From the NCBI GenBank assembly GCA_015143295.1, contig CM026555.1, forward strand, positions 801,207 to 865,206: a stretch of DNA of 64,000 nucleotides, given 5' to 3'. This document shows positions 10,731 to 21,867 of this stretch, in pieces. The first letter of the stretch is position 1. Each line of letters opens with the position of its first letter. The position numbers and the translations under genes are program-made. This stretch comes from Tetracentron sinense. Lineage: Eukaryota > Streptophyta > Magnoliopsida > Trochodendrales > Trochodendraceae. The notes under the pieces are model-generated. The model had not been told where the DNA came from. It ran no database searches and saw only the letters and a list, made by a program, of their open reading frames with translations.

Positions 10731-12655
10731 CTAAGTGAAACCCTTCAGGTCTTCTTTTCTCATCCAAATGGTTTTAGAAGTTTGATTGACCATTTGGTCT
10801 CTAACCGTTTCAGTTGAGGTAGGTATGACCTTTTGCCTCTTCCTCCTGTTCCTCCTTTTCCAGGATTGAGTCCTAGAATTATAGTGGGCATTCTGGTTCT
10901 CCTGTTACCTCCTCTATATCTAGCATGAGGAGTGTCATGATCATGCCACTGTCTAGAGTTGTGAGCAATTTTCATCACATCTTCACACAAACTCGTAGAC
11001 TTCGCCACTAGGACCTCAACTCTCCTTTGAATATTTTCATTAAAGTTGTGTTGGTTCCTTGAACCATGATTGGGTATTCTTCGAAGTTTAGGACATCGAG
11101 GCTTAATATGACCCTTCACTCCACATTTATGACATATAAGAATGAATTTCTTATTAGAAGGGTCTTTCCCTTTAACAGGAGGGTGCCTTTTAGCACCAGG
11201 CTCAGTGTTTGAGGTGGATGGAGTTCCCTGCACATCTCCACACCTCTGGTTTTGCTCAAGTTCAGCCAACTTGATTTCAAGACTTGTCTTTTCATCAAGA
11301 CAAACATGTAAATCAGATTCAAGTAGTTGAGTCTTGGTAAGGAGGGAAGTCTTCTCTTCCTCAAGCTGTGACACAAAAGCTCTCAACCCCGAAGCCACTT
11401 GGTCTAAGGCATCTTTTTCCATTTCACTAGATTTGATCTTTTTAGACATGGAAAACTGAACCTTTTTCAACTTTAGGCATTCTTGAAATAGTTCATCATA
11501 GACTGCCTCAAGCACTCCCTCAGAATCTGAGTCATTTTGACTCTCTTCATCCTCCTCACCATCACTACATTGTTGGTTACTCATAGCATTTGAAGAAGAT
11601 TTCTCAATCCCAGATAAGGATGCAATGAAGGCCACATAACCCCTAGTCTCCTCACAAGAAGAACTATCTGATTCCTCAGATTCAGATTCACTGTCATCCC
11701 TTGCCTTGCCCTTAAATCTTTTCTTATTAGAGCACTCAGTAGCAATATGGCCGTAGCCTTGGCATTCATAGCATTGAACACCTTGGGATTTCTTGTCCAC
11801 ACTTTTAAAATATTTCTTGATTTCAAAGTGCTTGGACCTGGGCTTTTCAAGGGATTTTTGTCCTTTCGGATTACATCTCTTATTAAGTTTCAAAATTTTT
11901 CTAAATTTCTTTGCAAATAAAGTCAACTTTTCTTCTTCCTCCTTAGAGTCACTATCTGAACCATCTATGGATTCCTTGACAGACTTCAAGGCAATGGATT
12001 TTGGTTTCTTAGATGGGTTCAGATTTAACTCATAGGTTTGGAGAGAACCAACCAACTCTTCAAGTTTGAGAGCATCAACATTTTTGCTCTCCTCGATGGT
12101 GGTAACCTTAGATCGAAATCTCTCATGTAGAGATCTCAAAATTTTCATAACAATTTTGGACTCTGTAATTCTTTCTCTTAGATTGAAGGTAGAATTGACA
12201 ATGTCACTCAGATTGGCATAAAAACTATCAAAAGTTTCATTATCATCCATCATCAACTTTTCAAACTTACAGATCAACAATTGAAGTTTGGAGATCTTGA
12301 CAGTTGTAGTCCCTTCATGGGTGATTTGAAGAATGTTTCATGCCTCCTTTGAAGTGTCACGTGTAGAAATACGTCGAAATTCTTCGAGTGTGACAGCAGT
12401 GAAGATTGCATTTAGACCCTTACTGTTCCATCTACAACTCTCAAGCTCTACATTAGTCAATTCAGAAGAAGGTTTAGGGATGGTCTGGCCATTTATGGTC
12501 TTTGTTGGATGGGTCCAACTTTGTTCAATGGAGAACCATACTCTCTCATCTAGTGATTTTAGAAACGCTCTCATTCGAGCTTTCCAATAGGCATAATTAT
12601 TCCCATCAAATAATGGGGGACAAGAGATGGATCCTCCCTCTCTTTGGAGATTCAT
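10731..12655 (-). pseudogene. Copia-type Gag of element B, with TGA and a one-base deletion
   Basis: The start is ATG 12655-12653 (MNLQREGG). TGA at 12340-12338 interrupts the frame at the same codon as in element A. The frame then runs through two zinc knuckles, CYECQGYGHIATEC (about 11770-11730) and CHKCGVKGHIKPRC (about 11135-11095). Near 10909 one G of a run present in A is missing, which shifts the frame and ends it at 10760. The ancestral frame would end at 10731. The protein is closely related to the Gag of A, with many substitutions. Confidence 0.82.
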
Positions 12656-12704
12656 ATTCACTGAAAAGAATGAGACAAGATCACACTAAAAATTAAGTGA
12701 ACCT

Positions 12705-12716
12705 GCTCTGATACCA
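12705..12716 (-). promoter_or_regulatory. Primer-binding site of element B
   Basis: tggtatcagagc on the minus strand, two bases from the inner end of the 5' LTR. Confidence 0.88.
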
Positions 12717-12718
12717 AT

Positions 12719-13637
12719 TGAAAAAAAGAAATCTGGTGAACCTCAAATCTATGTTTGAGTTGAGAATCTATAAGTTCGAGGGGATGGTTAGGGCTTCCTA
12801 TAAGTCTATCTACCATTTTTGATGTTTTAATAATTAAGTTATTAAATTAAGGAATGATGTACTTTAAGTGCAGAATAAGGAAAACCAAGCAAACCACAAC
12901 ACAAGGATTTTTACGTGGAAACCCTTCCGGGAAAAACCACGGGACCTAGTCCAGCCATGAGAATCCACTAAGACAAAGTAAACAAGAACTTACAAGACTC
13001 GAACTTGACTCCTTCGAACTCGACACCACGATCCTTCAGTTCTCAGTCCTCCACGCCTTGAAAAGTCACCACGTACTCTCAAGTCCCATGATCAACCGCA
13101 GCCGCTCGTACTTCTCTTTGTGTCTCGAAAATAGTCCACGATCTTCCGATCGATCTCCGTCAATGATGGCTTCGGAATCCACCGACCAAATCACTCTACC
13201 ACAATCCTTCTCGGATCAATCTCCTTTGAAAAGGCTCCGGAATACTCCGGCCAAGGTGTTCTATCCAGAACAGGTTGATGGTTTGATAGAAATCAATACC
13301 TAGATGGACTCCTTCAAAGGACAAGTCCAAACAAGCAATATTGGAAGTTTTGGCTTGTAAACTCTAGGTTTAATGAACTAACAAAAGGGGTTGAGAAAAA
13401 TAATTTCCATAGGTTCTATAACCCCTGGAGAAACTCAAAATACCTCTCTACACCCTCCCAAGGTCGTGCTCCACGAAGTAGAAGGGTTCATAATATATAG
13501 AGACCCAAAAACAATGTTTAGAAGTTGCTAAAAAGGTTTAAAACCAAAGAGGGAACCAAAAAAATGAATTAGGAAAGTTTCCCATATCAGGATAGACCCA
13601 TGGGGATCCTTTGGTCGACCAATGTATACACTTCGGT
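12719..13637 (-). repeat. 5' LTR of element B, inner part
   Basis: Homologous to 7498-8969 but with many substitutions and small indels. It is interrupted at 13637 by Gypsy1, and the remainder is at 24926-25501. Confidence 0.9.
13633..13637. repeat. Target-site duplication of Gypsy1, left copy
   Basis: tcggt here and again at 24921-24925. Confidence 0.85.
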
Positions 13638-14389
13638 TGTCACGACCCGAAACCCACCCTAGGAGTTAGAGTGAACTTTGGACGACTAATCATGACTTGC
13701 TTGACAACTAACCTGCAAAACCCACAGAGCATATACGATAGAGGACAAAACAGCGGAAACATACTCTAACATGGTATAGCGGAAGTCTACCAAACCTCTA
13801 TGTATATACATAATCAATCCAAGTTTATACAAAAAGAATCCAAAAGAAAGTGCGGACATGCCCGCCAAAATACATAAATCTGACTCTCGTCTCACCCACA
13901 GCTAATCTACTCAGAATCTACAACCACCTATTGGTAACCCTCTACTGGAGGTTCCTCCAAAGGCTCCTCGACATACTCCTCCTCCACCCATGGACCAGGA
14001 GCACAAACATCAAATGGAGTAGCAGCTCCCTCAGAACCTGCCGACATAAGAAGTACGGCTGAGCATGGAATACTCAGCGGGTACTGAATACTAACCAACA
14101 ATTATAGCATAAACATGGCAATACATAATCAGGAGAAATTCATATTTGTCACACGGAAACAATTTATATCATACAAGGAAGTAAAGCAGTTTATAATCAT
14201 GCTTGAAACTCGTAGAAAACCGATAAATCCTCTTGAAAACATCGTGCACCTGACTTGACTTGAAATATCTTTTCGCACGTGAAAGCTTGTCTTGTCTATC
14301 TTGCTTGATTCTTGTATGTCATGTCATGTCATGCATGCTTGCTTGTGATCATGTAACTTGTGAGATGCACTTGTGAGATGTCTTGAGAG

Positions 14390-14520
14390 GGAAGGGAGAC
14401 CCTTCTTTATGCAATGCACTTGCGAGGGAAGGGAGACCCTTCTTTATGATATGTATGCACTTGCGAGGGAAGGGAGACCCTTCTTCATGATATGCACTTG
14501 GGAGTGAGGGGAGACCCCTC
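14390..14520. repeat. Short tandem repeat in LTR of Gypsy1
   Basis: About four copies of gcgagggaagggagaccc separated by variable spacers. The matching block in the 5' LTR is near 22620-22750. Confidence 0.7.
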
Positions 14521-15433
14521 GTGGAATGTTGGTTCTTGTTTCTTGTGAAAAGCGAGGTAAAACATATCTTAGGATATGTCCCACCTCTAACCATGTTCTT
14601 GAAAACCTCGATAAATCATGCCATGCATGCCGTGCTTGTGGTAACCGTGTACATACTTGCATTTAAATTTAAACATGACCATTGGGTAATTTCACAACAC
14701 ATATAGTGTCAAAGATTAAGCAATTCAATATTCATACCATTTAGGGAAAACAGGAAACACACTATCATAGGCCCTAGCAATATTCAGAATTTATTAGGCA
14801 TGCATTTCTTAATTTACAGCTCACTGTATTCACCTTGGCATTTCATCAAACATGGTGTGTTCATTATGGATTTACCCTACAACATGCTTTTCTAGAGGGT
14901 TTTACTCAATCATACATGTATGTTTATTATTGGAACAATGCCCTTCCCCGTTTTAATCATCACCACACAACCACTGGCATCCAATCGCCCCTTACATCTC
15001 CATTCACCATTCACCATTCACCATTCACCATTTACCATTCATCCATCTCACAGCACATGTGTAAGTGAAAGAAAATAAAGAGAAATGAGGGGAAAAGAGG
15101 ATCTATAACTAGGAGGGTAGTAAAAAGTACCGACCTTGAAGAAATGAGGAAGAAACCCTCTTTCCAAATGACTGTGAGTTGCTGCCCTAGCTTGATTCGT
15201 GAGCTCCACGAATGCTTGCACCGAAATCTTGAAGAAAACGGGCTTGAGGTTGATCTAGGGTTTCAAACCCTTTGATTTCTCTCCCAAATGGAAACCCTAG
15301 GTTGGAATCGCCTTCTCCTCTTTCTTCTATTCTCTCAAACTCTCTAAGTGTCGAATGATGCCCTAAAGGCTCAGATTAAACTCTTAAGGTAAGAGTGAAC
15401 TGACCAAAAGACCGAAATACCCTTACTGGGATT

Positions 15434-16357
15434 TCTGTGAATAGTGCTGTGAATAGTGCCAACTCGTGGTGCTTGTGAATAGTGCAAACTCGTGGTGCTT
15501 GTGAATAGTGCCACTCGTGGTCCGTGAATAGTGCCACTCGTGGTGCTTGTGAATAGTGCCACTCGTGGTCCGTGAATAGTGCCACTCGTGGTGCTTGTGA
15601 ATAGTGCAAACTCGTGGTGCTTGTGAATAGTGCCACTCGTGGTCCGTGAATAGTGCCACTCGTGGTGCTTCTGAATAGTGCCACTCGTGGTCCGTGAATA
15701 GTGCCACTCGTGATGCTTGTGAATAGTGCAAACTCGTGGTGCTTGTGAATAGTGTCACTCGTGGTCCGTGAATAGTGCCACTCGTGGTGCTTGTGAATAG
15801 TGCCACTCGTGGTGCTTGTGAATAGTGTCAACTCGTGGTCGGTGAATAGTGCAAACTCGTGGTGCTTGTGAATAGTGCCACTCGTGGTCCGTGAATAGTG
15901 CCACTCGTGGTGCTTGTGAATAGTGCCACTCGTGGTGCTTGTGAATAGTGCAAACTCGTGGTGCTTGTGAATAGTGCCACTCGTGGTCCGTGAATAGTGC
16001 CACTCGTGGTGCTTCTGAATAGTGCCACTCGTGGTCCGTGAATAGTGCCACTCGTGATGCTTGTGAATAGTGCAAACTCGTGGTGCTTGTGAATAGTGTC
16101 ACTCGTGGTCCGTGAATAGTGCCACTCGTGGTGCTTGTGAATAGTGCCACTCGTGGTGCTTGTGAATAGTGTCAACTCGTGGTCGGTGAATAGTGCAAAC
16201 TCGTGGTGCTTGTGAATAGTGCCACTCGTGGTCCGTGAATAGTGCCACTCGTGGTGCTTCTGAATAGTGCCACTCGTGGTCCGTGAATAGTGCCACTCGT
16301 GATGCTTGTGAATAGTGCCACTCGTGGTGCCATGAATAGTGCAAACCCGTGGTGCTT
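15434..16357. repeat. Minisatellite in U3 of Gypsy1, left LTR
   Basis: Roughly 37 units of 23-26 bp of the form gaatagtgccactcgtggt plus gctt or cc, with variants containing gcaaactcg. Several variants recur in order with a 344-bp higher-order period. The apparent reading frames across it result from units lacking stop codons. The right LTR holds the equivalent array at 23668-24575, shorter by about 14 bp. Confidence 0.9.
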
Positions 16358-16702
16358 GTCAAGGGTGACGAACCCGTTGTCACGTCGTCTCATGTACAGC
16401 GTGCCCGTGGTGAGTTGTACAACGTGCCCGTGGTGAATTGTACAACGTACCCGTGGTGAGCTGTACAACGGATGCACACAGTATACGTTTTTCTACAGGT
16501 ACAGACTGTTTTGGTCATATCTTTTGACTCGTTCGTCCGATTTTGACGATTCAACTTGCGTTGTGTTCGTACTTCGAAGAGGAACAATTCTGGCATTTTG
16601 AAATTTCCAAATTCTTCCTCATTTATTAATCATACCTCTTAAAAAGGCAAGATGACAACGAAAGTGTCATGTATTAAGCATGAAAAAGTCTGGGGCTCTA
16701 CA

Positions 16703-16715
16703 TCCTTCCCCCCTT
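16703..16715 (-). promoter_or_regulatory. Polypurine tract of Gypsy1
   Basis: The minus strand reads aaggggggaagga directly before the 3' LTR. Confidence 0.85.
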
Positions 16716-16804
16716 ACAAAAATTTCGTCCTCGAAATTCAGACACTACTTGCATTAGAATTCAAAAAGAACATTACATGTCATATACAGACTTCACACAG
16801 AAAC

Positions 16805-19800
16805 TCATTCAAGTAATTCTGGGTACTTTGCTTTGACTTCGGCTTCACGCTCCCATGTAGCTTCTTCCCGAGCATGGTGTTGCCATTGCACAAGAACCAA
16901 AGGGATTGTCTTGTTGCGAAGCACTTGATTCCTTCGATCTAAAATCTGGACTGGCTTTTCAATCAAGGTGAGGTCCTCTCGAATCTCCAACTGTTCCAAG
17001 TCTATGACATGCGAAGGATCCGCAAGATACTTCCGAAGCATGGACACATGGAAGACGTTATGAACTGCAGCCATGTGAGGTGGAAGAGCTACTCGATAAG
17101 CAACTTCACCAACCCGTGTGATAATCTCAAAAGGCCCAACATACCGAGGACTGAGCTTGCCTCGCTTCCCAAATCTCATGATCCCTTTGCTAGGAGATAC
17201 TTTCACAAAAACTTGATCCCCTACTTGAAATTCCAAGTCCCTACGGCGTGTGTCCGCATAACTTTTCTGGCGATCTTGAGCGGCTTTCAATCGATCCCGG
17301 ATGATCTTAACTGTGTTTGCAGTTTGCTCAATCAACTCCGGACCAAGCACTTTCCTTTCTCCTACCTCATCCCAATAGAGAGGAGACCTACAACTTCGCC
17401 CATACAAGGCCTCAAATGGTGCCATTTGAATACTTGCCTGATAGCTGTTATTATAAGCGAATTCAACCAGAGGCAAGTGCTCTTCCCAACTGCCTCTGAA
17501 ATCTAACATACAAGCTCGAAGCATGTCTTCAATGACTTGGTTCACTCTCTCGGTTTGTCCATCCGTTTGTGGATGAAAGGCGGTGCTGAAATCAAGTTGG
17601 GAACCCATAGCCTCTTGGAAACTTTTCCAAAATCTTGACGTGAATCTTGGATCCCGATCTGACACAATACTGACTGGCACCCCATGTAGTCTAACTACTT
17701 CCTTGATATATAGTGCAGCCAACTGACTAGAGTTGAAGGTAGTACGGTAGGGTAAGAAATGAGCGGACTTTGTCAAACGATCCACTACTACCCATATCGC
17801 ATCTGAGCTCCTTGCCGTCTTTGGCAAGCCAACTATGAAATCCATGGATATGTTCTCCCATTTCCACTCAGGAATAGGAAGGGAATGCAATAAACCGGCG
17901 GGTCGCATATGTTCTGCTTTCACTTGTTGACACACCAAGCACCGTGCTACATATTCCGCAACATCCCTCTTCATATTCCGCCACCAAAAGTGACTCTTGA
18001 GGTTCCGGTACATCTTTGTACCCCCTGGATGCACTGTGTACTTCGAACGATGTGCCTCATCCATGATCTCTCGTCGAAGATCTGCGTTGGCCGGAACACA
18101 CAACCTTCCTTTGAATGTGATAGCACCCCGACTAGTGAAAGAGAAGTCCTCACTACCCTTAGCAACTTCCTTGTCCCGATAAGCCGACAATTCAGCATCC
18201 ATGTCTTGATATTCTTGGATCAAATCTATAATGTACGGCCGAACCGTAACATTTGCCAAGGTAGGACCACGGATAGAGTCATTCACACTTATGTCCAGAT
18301 TTGCCAAATCTTGTAGTAGCTTCCATTCTTGAACCAACATATGTGCTAACAACCCTTGAGGTCTTCTACTCAAAGCATCTGCCACTACATTTGCTTTACC
18401 CGGGTGGTATTGAATGGTACAATCATAGTCTTTCAAAAATTCCATCCAACGCCGTTGCCTTAGATTCAGCTCCTTTTGGGAAAAGAGATACTTGAGACTC
18501 TTGTGATCAGTGAACACATAGAACTCCATCCCATAAAGGTAATGACGCCAAATCTTAAGTGCAAACACGACCGCCGCAAGCTCCAAGTCGTGCGTGGGAT
18601 AATTCTTCTCATGCTCCTTCAATTGCCTTGATGCATAGGCAATGACTTTCTTGTGTTGCATAAGCACACATCCAAGTCCAACGTGTGAGGCATCACTGTA
18701 CACCTCATACCCAAGAGGTCCGGATGGCACTGTAAGGACAGGAGCTGTAGTAAGCCTCTTCTTCAGTTCCGTGAAACTGATCTCGCACTTATCACTCCAT
18801 ACAAACTTGGCATTCTTCCTTGTCAGGTAAGTGAGCGGTGCTGCAAGGCTAGAGAAACCCTCTACGAATCTCCTGTAGTAGCCTGCCAACCCAAGAAAGC
18901 TGCGTATCTCGGTAACACTCTTGGGCCTCGCCCAACTCATAACTGCTTCGATCTTCTTCGGATCCACCGAGATACCTTCTGCAGAAACCACGTGGCCTAG
19001 GAATGCCACCTCTTCCAACCAAAACTCACACTTGCTAAGTTTGGCGTATAGCTTGTGTTCTCTTAGCATTTCCAAAGCAAGGCATAGGTCGCGTGTGTGA
19101 TCTTCCCGTGTCTGGGAATAGACCAAGATGTCATCAACAAATACAATCACGCACCTATCAAGATATGGCCGGAACACCCGGTTCATCAAATCCATAAAGG
19201 CTGCCGGCGCGTTCGTGAGTCCAAAAGGCATCACCAAGAACTCGTAGTGCCCATACCGAGTCCTGAAAGCAGTTTTGGGAACATCTTCCACCTTAATCTT
19301 CAACTGGTGATAACCCGATCGAAGATCTATCTTCGAGAAAAATCTCGCTCCCTTCAACTGATCAAACAAGTCATCAATCCTAGGCAAGGGATACCTATTC
19401 TTTATGGTGACTTTGTTCAATTGTCGGTAATCGACACACATCCGCATCGAGCCATCTTTCTTCTTGACAAACAACACCGGGGCACCCCACGGTGAGACAC
19501 TTGGTCGAATGAAACCAAGGCCTTGTAATTCCTCCAACTGAGTCTTCAACTCCTTAAGTTCAATAGGGGCCATTCTATATGGAGCTCTGAAAACAGGAGC
19601 CGTGCCTGGTGCAAGCTCGATCACAAACTCAATCTCCCTATCTGGAGGCAATCCTGGCAACTCTTCTGGAAATACATCTAGGAATTTACTCACAACCGGA
19701 ATAGTCGATGAGTCCTTTGCTTCAGGGTTAGCTAAGCTCAACGCCGCAAAGCGGGCAATGTCTCTACTTCTCAACCCTCGAAAGTGAAATGGTTTTCCTT

Positions 19801-20130
19801 CTACTGGCTTGAAGAGTACCATTTTCTCAAAGCAAGCTACATGCCCATGATGTGCTGCTAACCAATCCATTCCCAATATAACATCAAAGTCTTGGAATCC
19901 AAGGACGATGAGATCAACCGCCAACTCGTGGCTCCCAACTTGGACCACACTATCTCCATACACTTTATCTGCCAATACTGTTTTGCCGAGAGGAGTCGAA
20001 ATGGCTAACTCCAGTTCTAGCTGACTTGGTTCTACAGAAAAGCCTTCTGAAAAACTCGGTGAGACAAATGAATGAGTAGATCCGGTATCAATCAACACTC
20101 GAGCCAAACACTCATTGACTAGTAGGGCTC
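16805..20130 (-). CDS. Pol of Gypsy1: protease, RT, RNase H, integrase, chromodomain
   Basis: The open frame has no stop from 20130 down to the stop codon ending at 16805. It has no ATG of its own near the start; it reads as the second exon of gag-pol, joined in phase across the intron 20131-20273. Counting from Ala at 20104-20106: aspartic protease DTGS at 7-10; RT from about 175, active site FVDD at 323-326; RNase H from about 466 (YSDAS, later TDHKS); integrase zinc-binding HHCC about 693-726; integrase catalytic Asp 756, Asp 817 and Glu 853; chromodomain about 1050-1098 with aromatic residues kept (VQWQHH, EATWE). All key residues are present, so the protein looks functional. It would copy the RNA and insert the DNA into the genome, with the chromodomain guiding it to chromatin. 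Confidence 0.93.
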
Positions 20131-20273
20131 CTGAAATTTTAGCTAGTTATGTCAATTCAAGCATCAACAGTGTATACACATAGGTACATACATATATAGC
20201 ATACCAAGTACGTACACATGGGATAAACATAACATAACCATCACGAATAAGGAAAATAACTCCAAACGCGTAC
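20131..20273 (-). other. Putative spliceosomal intron between gag and pol of Gypsy1 (143 bp)
   Basis: On the minus strand the donor is CAAG|GTACGC and the acceptor TTTCAG|GAGCC. The sequence between is T-rich, as plant introns are. The upstream exon ends after codon base 1 and the downstream exon begins with bases 2 and 3 of a codon, so splicing joins the gag and pol frames exactly. Without splicing, gag runs into the intron and stops at 20164. Gypsy2 has the same sites with a 144-bp intron. Confidence 0.75.
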
Positions 20274-21513
20274 CTTGCACCACATCGTCAGATGCAAGTG
20301 CATCACCCTCTGTCAAGGCAAAAACTCGCCCCTGGTTCGCCTGGCGAGACTGTGGTGTAGACCGGGTAGTCTGAGATGACGCCTGATATGATCCTGCTGG
20401 GCGTGCTGGTGGACTAATCCCCTGAGACTGGCCTGATAAATGCCGACTGGGGCAATCCCTGATCATGTGGCCCTGGCGACCGCAATGATAACATCCACCA
20501 GATGCTCTTCGACAATCTCCTGCCGGATGCCTTTTGCCGCATGAAGTGCAGACCTCGTGTGTATAAGTCGGAGGGGCTGGAAGCGGAGCATACCTCATCG
20601 TCTGAGGTGCAACAGGCCGTGGGGCTGGAAGAGCCTGAGGTCTCGGTGCCTGAGGCACATACTGCCGTGGAGCTGGAGGCGCATAAGAAGGCCTCATCGA
20701 TGGTGCTGGCCACGCATACTGATAACGAGTCCGCCTCTCTGGAGGTGCTGAACTACTAGCTTGGCCTCTCGCCCACTCCCTCTTCTTGGACACTGTCTCC
20801 GAATTGGCCTCGACCAATAAGGCCTTATCTACTACCTCAGGGTAGGTAGTATGCCTGAAAACGGACACCTTCTCCATAATCACATCCTTGAGCCCTTGCT
20901 CAAATCTCCTCGCCTTCATTGCCTCAGTAGCAACCATATGAGGCGCAAATCTCGACAACTCCGAGAACTTGGCCTCGTATTGTGCCACTGACATCAAACC
21001 TTGCTCAAGGTTGATGAATTCTCTCTCTTTCTTTTCCCGTGCTCCAATCGGAAAATACTTTTTGTAAAAAGTATCCTTGAACTCCTCCCAAGTCCAAGGT
21101 AGACCCTGCATGGTCAAATCTCTCGTCCTCAGTGCGGACAACCACCAATGGTGGGCTTCGCCTTCTAGCATGAAAGCTGCCCATGCTACCCTCTCCTCCT
21201 CTGTAGGTGAGAGGACCGTAAGGATCTTCTCCATCTGGAGGATCCATGCCTCCGCAGCAAGAGGGTCCACACTCCCATGGAATGGTGGAGGCCTCAATCT
21301 CCTAAATGCCTCAACTCCAACGGTACGATGTACTGGAGCTGCGGGCGGTGGAGTAGGTGCCGCCGATGATGGTATAGCCTGTCGAGCCGCAAGTATGGCG
21401 AGTGTCTCAGCAATAGAGCCTAAGACTCGAGAGAGGTCCGGCTGCTCATCCTCATCCCGTGAAGAAGAGGAAGCTCTGGTATGTGGTCCACGACCCCGTG
21501 TGTTCCGTCTCAT
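20274..21513 (-). CDS. Gag of Gypsy1 (first exon of gag-pol)
   Basis: Starts at ATG 21513-21511 (MRRNTRGRG). A retrotransposon Gag domain spans about residues 70-220, with the typical AEAWILQMEKI and WTWEEFKDTFYKKYFP motifs. A proline-rich linker follows, then CTSCGKRHPAGDC and a CCHC knuckle CYHCGRQGHMIRDC near residues 330-360. The spliced frame gives 413 complete codons here; the unspliced frame continues to 20164 for 449 aa. Gag packages the RNA in virus-like particles. No premature stop was seen, in contrast to Gypsy2. Confidence 0.9.
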
Positions 21514-21851
21514 GACTCAAGTCCTGAGAATAATAACACCACATGAGTCTAACTTTAAACCACAGTTTACTTCAATGCCATTTCACAATAATCCAATTTG
21601 TATTAGTTGTATAATACTAATATACATCGCATTAAGTCATCAGAGTATTTATAATATTATACTTTGGTGTTCTAGCGTTCCTAAGGCTCATACTTGGTTG
21701 AAACAACCATTTTGACTAAGACTAAAGTTTAGTCTTACACTTGGATCAAGACTCTCTTCCGACTTACTTTCTTCCTAACTTGTTTCCTGACATATGCTCT
21801 TGTCAAGCCGTGGTATAAGATTCTAAGTGACCCTAGAGACCTAAAGCCTAA
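21514..21851 (-). other. 5' untranslated leader of Gypsy1
   Basis: Between the primer site and the gag ATG lie 338 bp without an evident ORF, containing A/T-rich runs. Confidence 0.6.
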
Positions 21852-21863
21852 GCTCTGATACCA
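21852..21863 (-). promoter_or_regulatory. Primer-binding site of Gypsy1
   Basis: tggtatcagagc on the minus strand, four bases from the inner LTR end. Confidence 0.88.
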
Positions 21864-21867
21864 CTTC

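Larger units (their letters stand above)
13638..16702 (-). repeat. 3' LTR of Gypsy1 (3065 bp)
   Basis: On the plus strand it runs TGTCACGACC to GGCTCTACA. It contains a minisatellite (15434-16357), a short repeat of gagggaagggagacccttct (about 14390-14520), and two conserved hairpins at 14058-14078 and 14563-14578. Confidence 0.93.

Noticed and set aside
15376-16477. Several overlapping minus-strand frames of 100-150 codons with repetitive peptides, also at 23601-24694
   Set aside because: They are translations of the LTR minisatellite in several frames; the repeat unit simply lacks stops. No start context or non-repetitive part.
17009-19787. Plus-strand frames of up to 165 codons across Gypsy1 pol, and the same across Gypsy2 pol (37469-40394)
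   Set aside because: They are antisense shadows of conserved pol codons, present in both copies for that reason.
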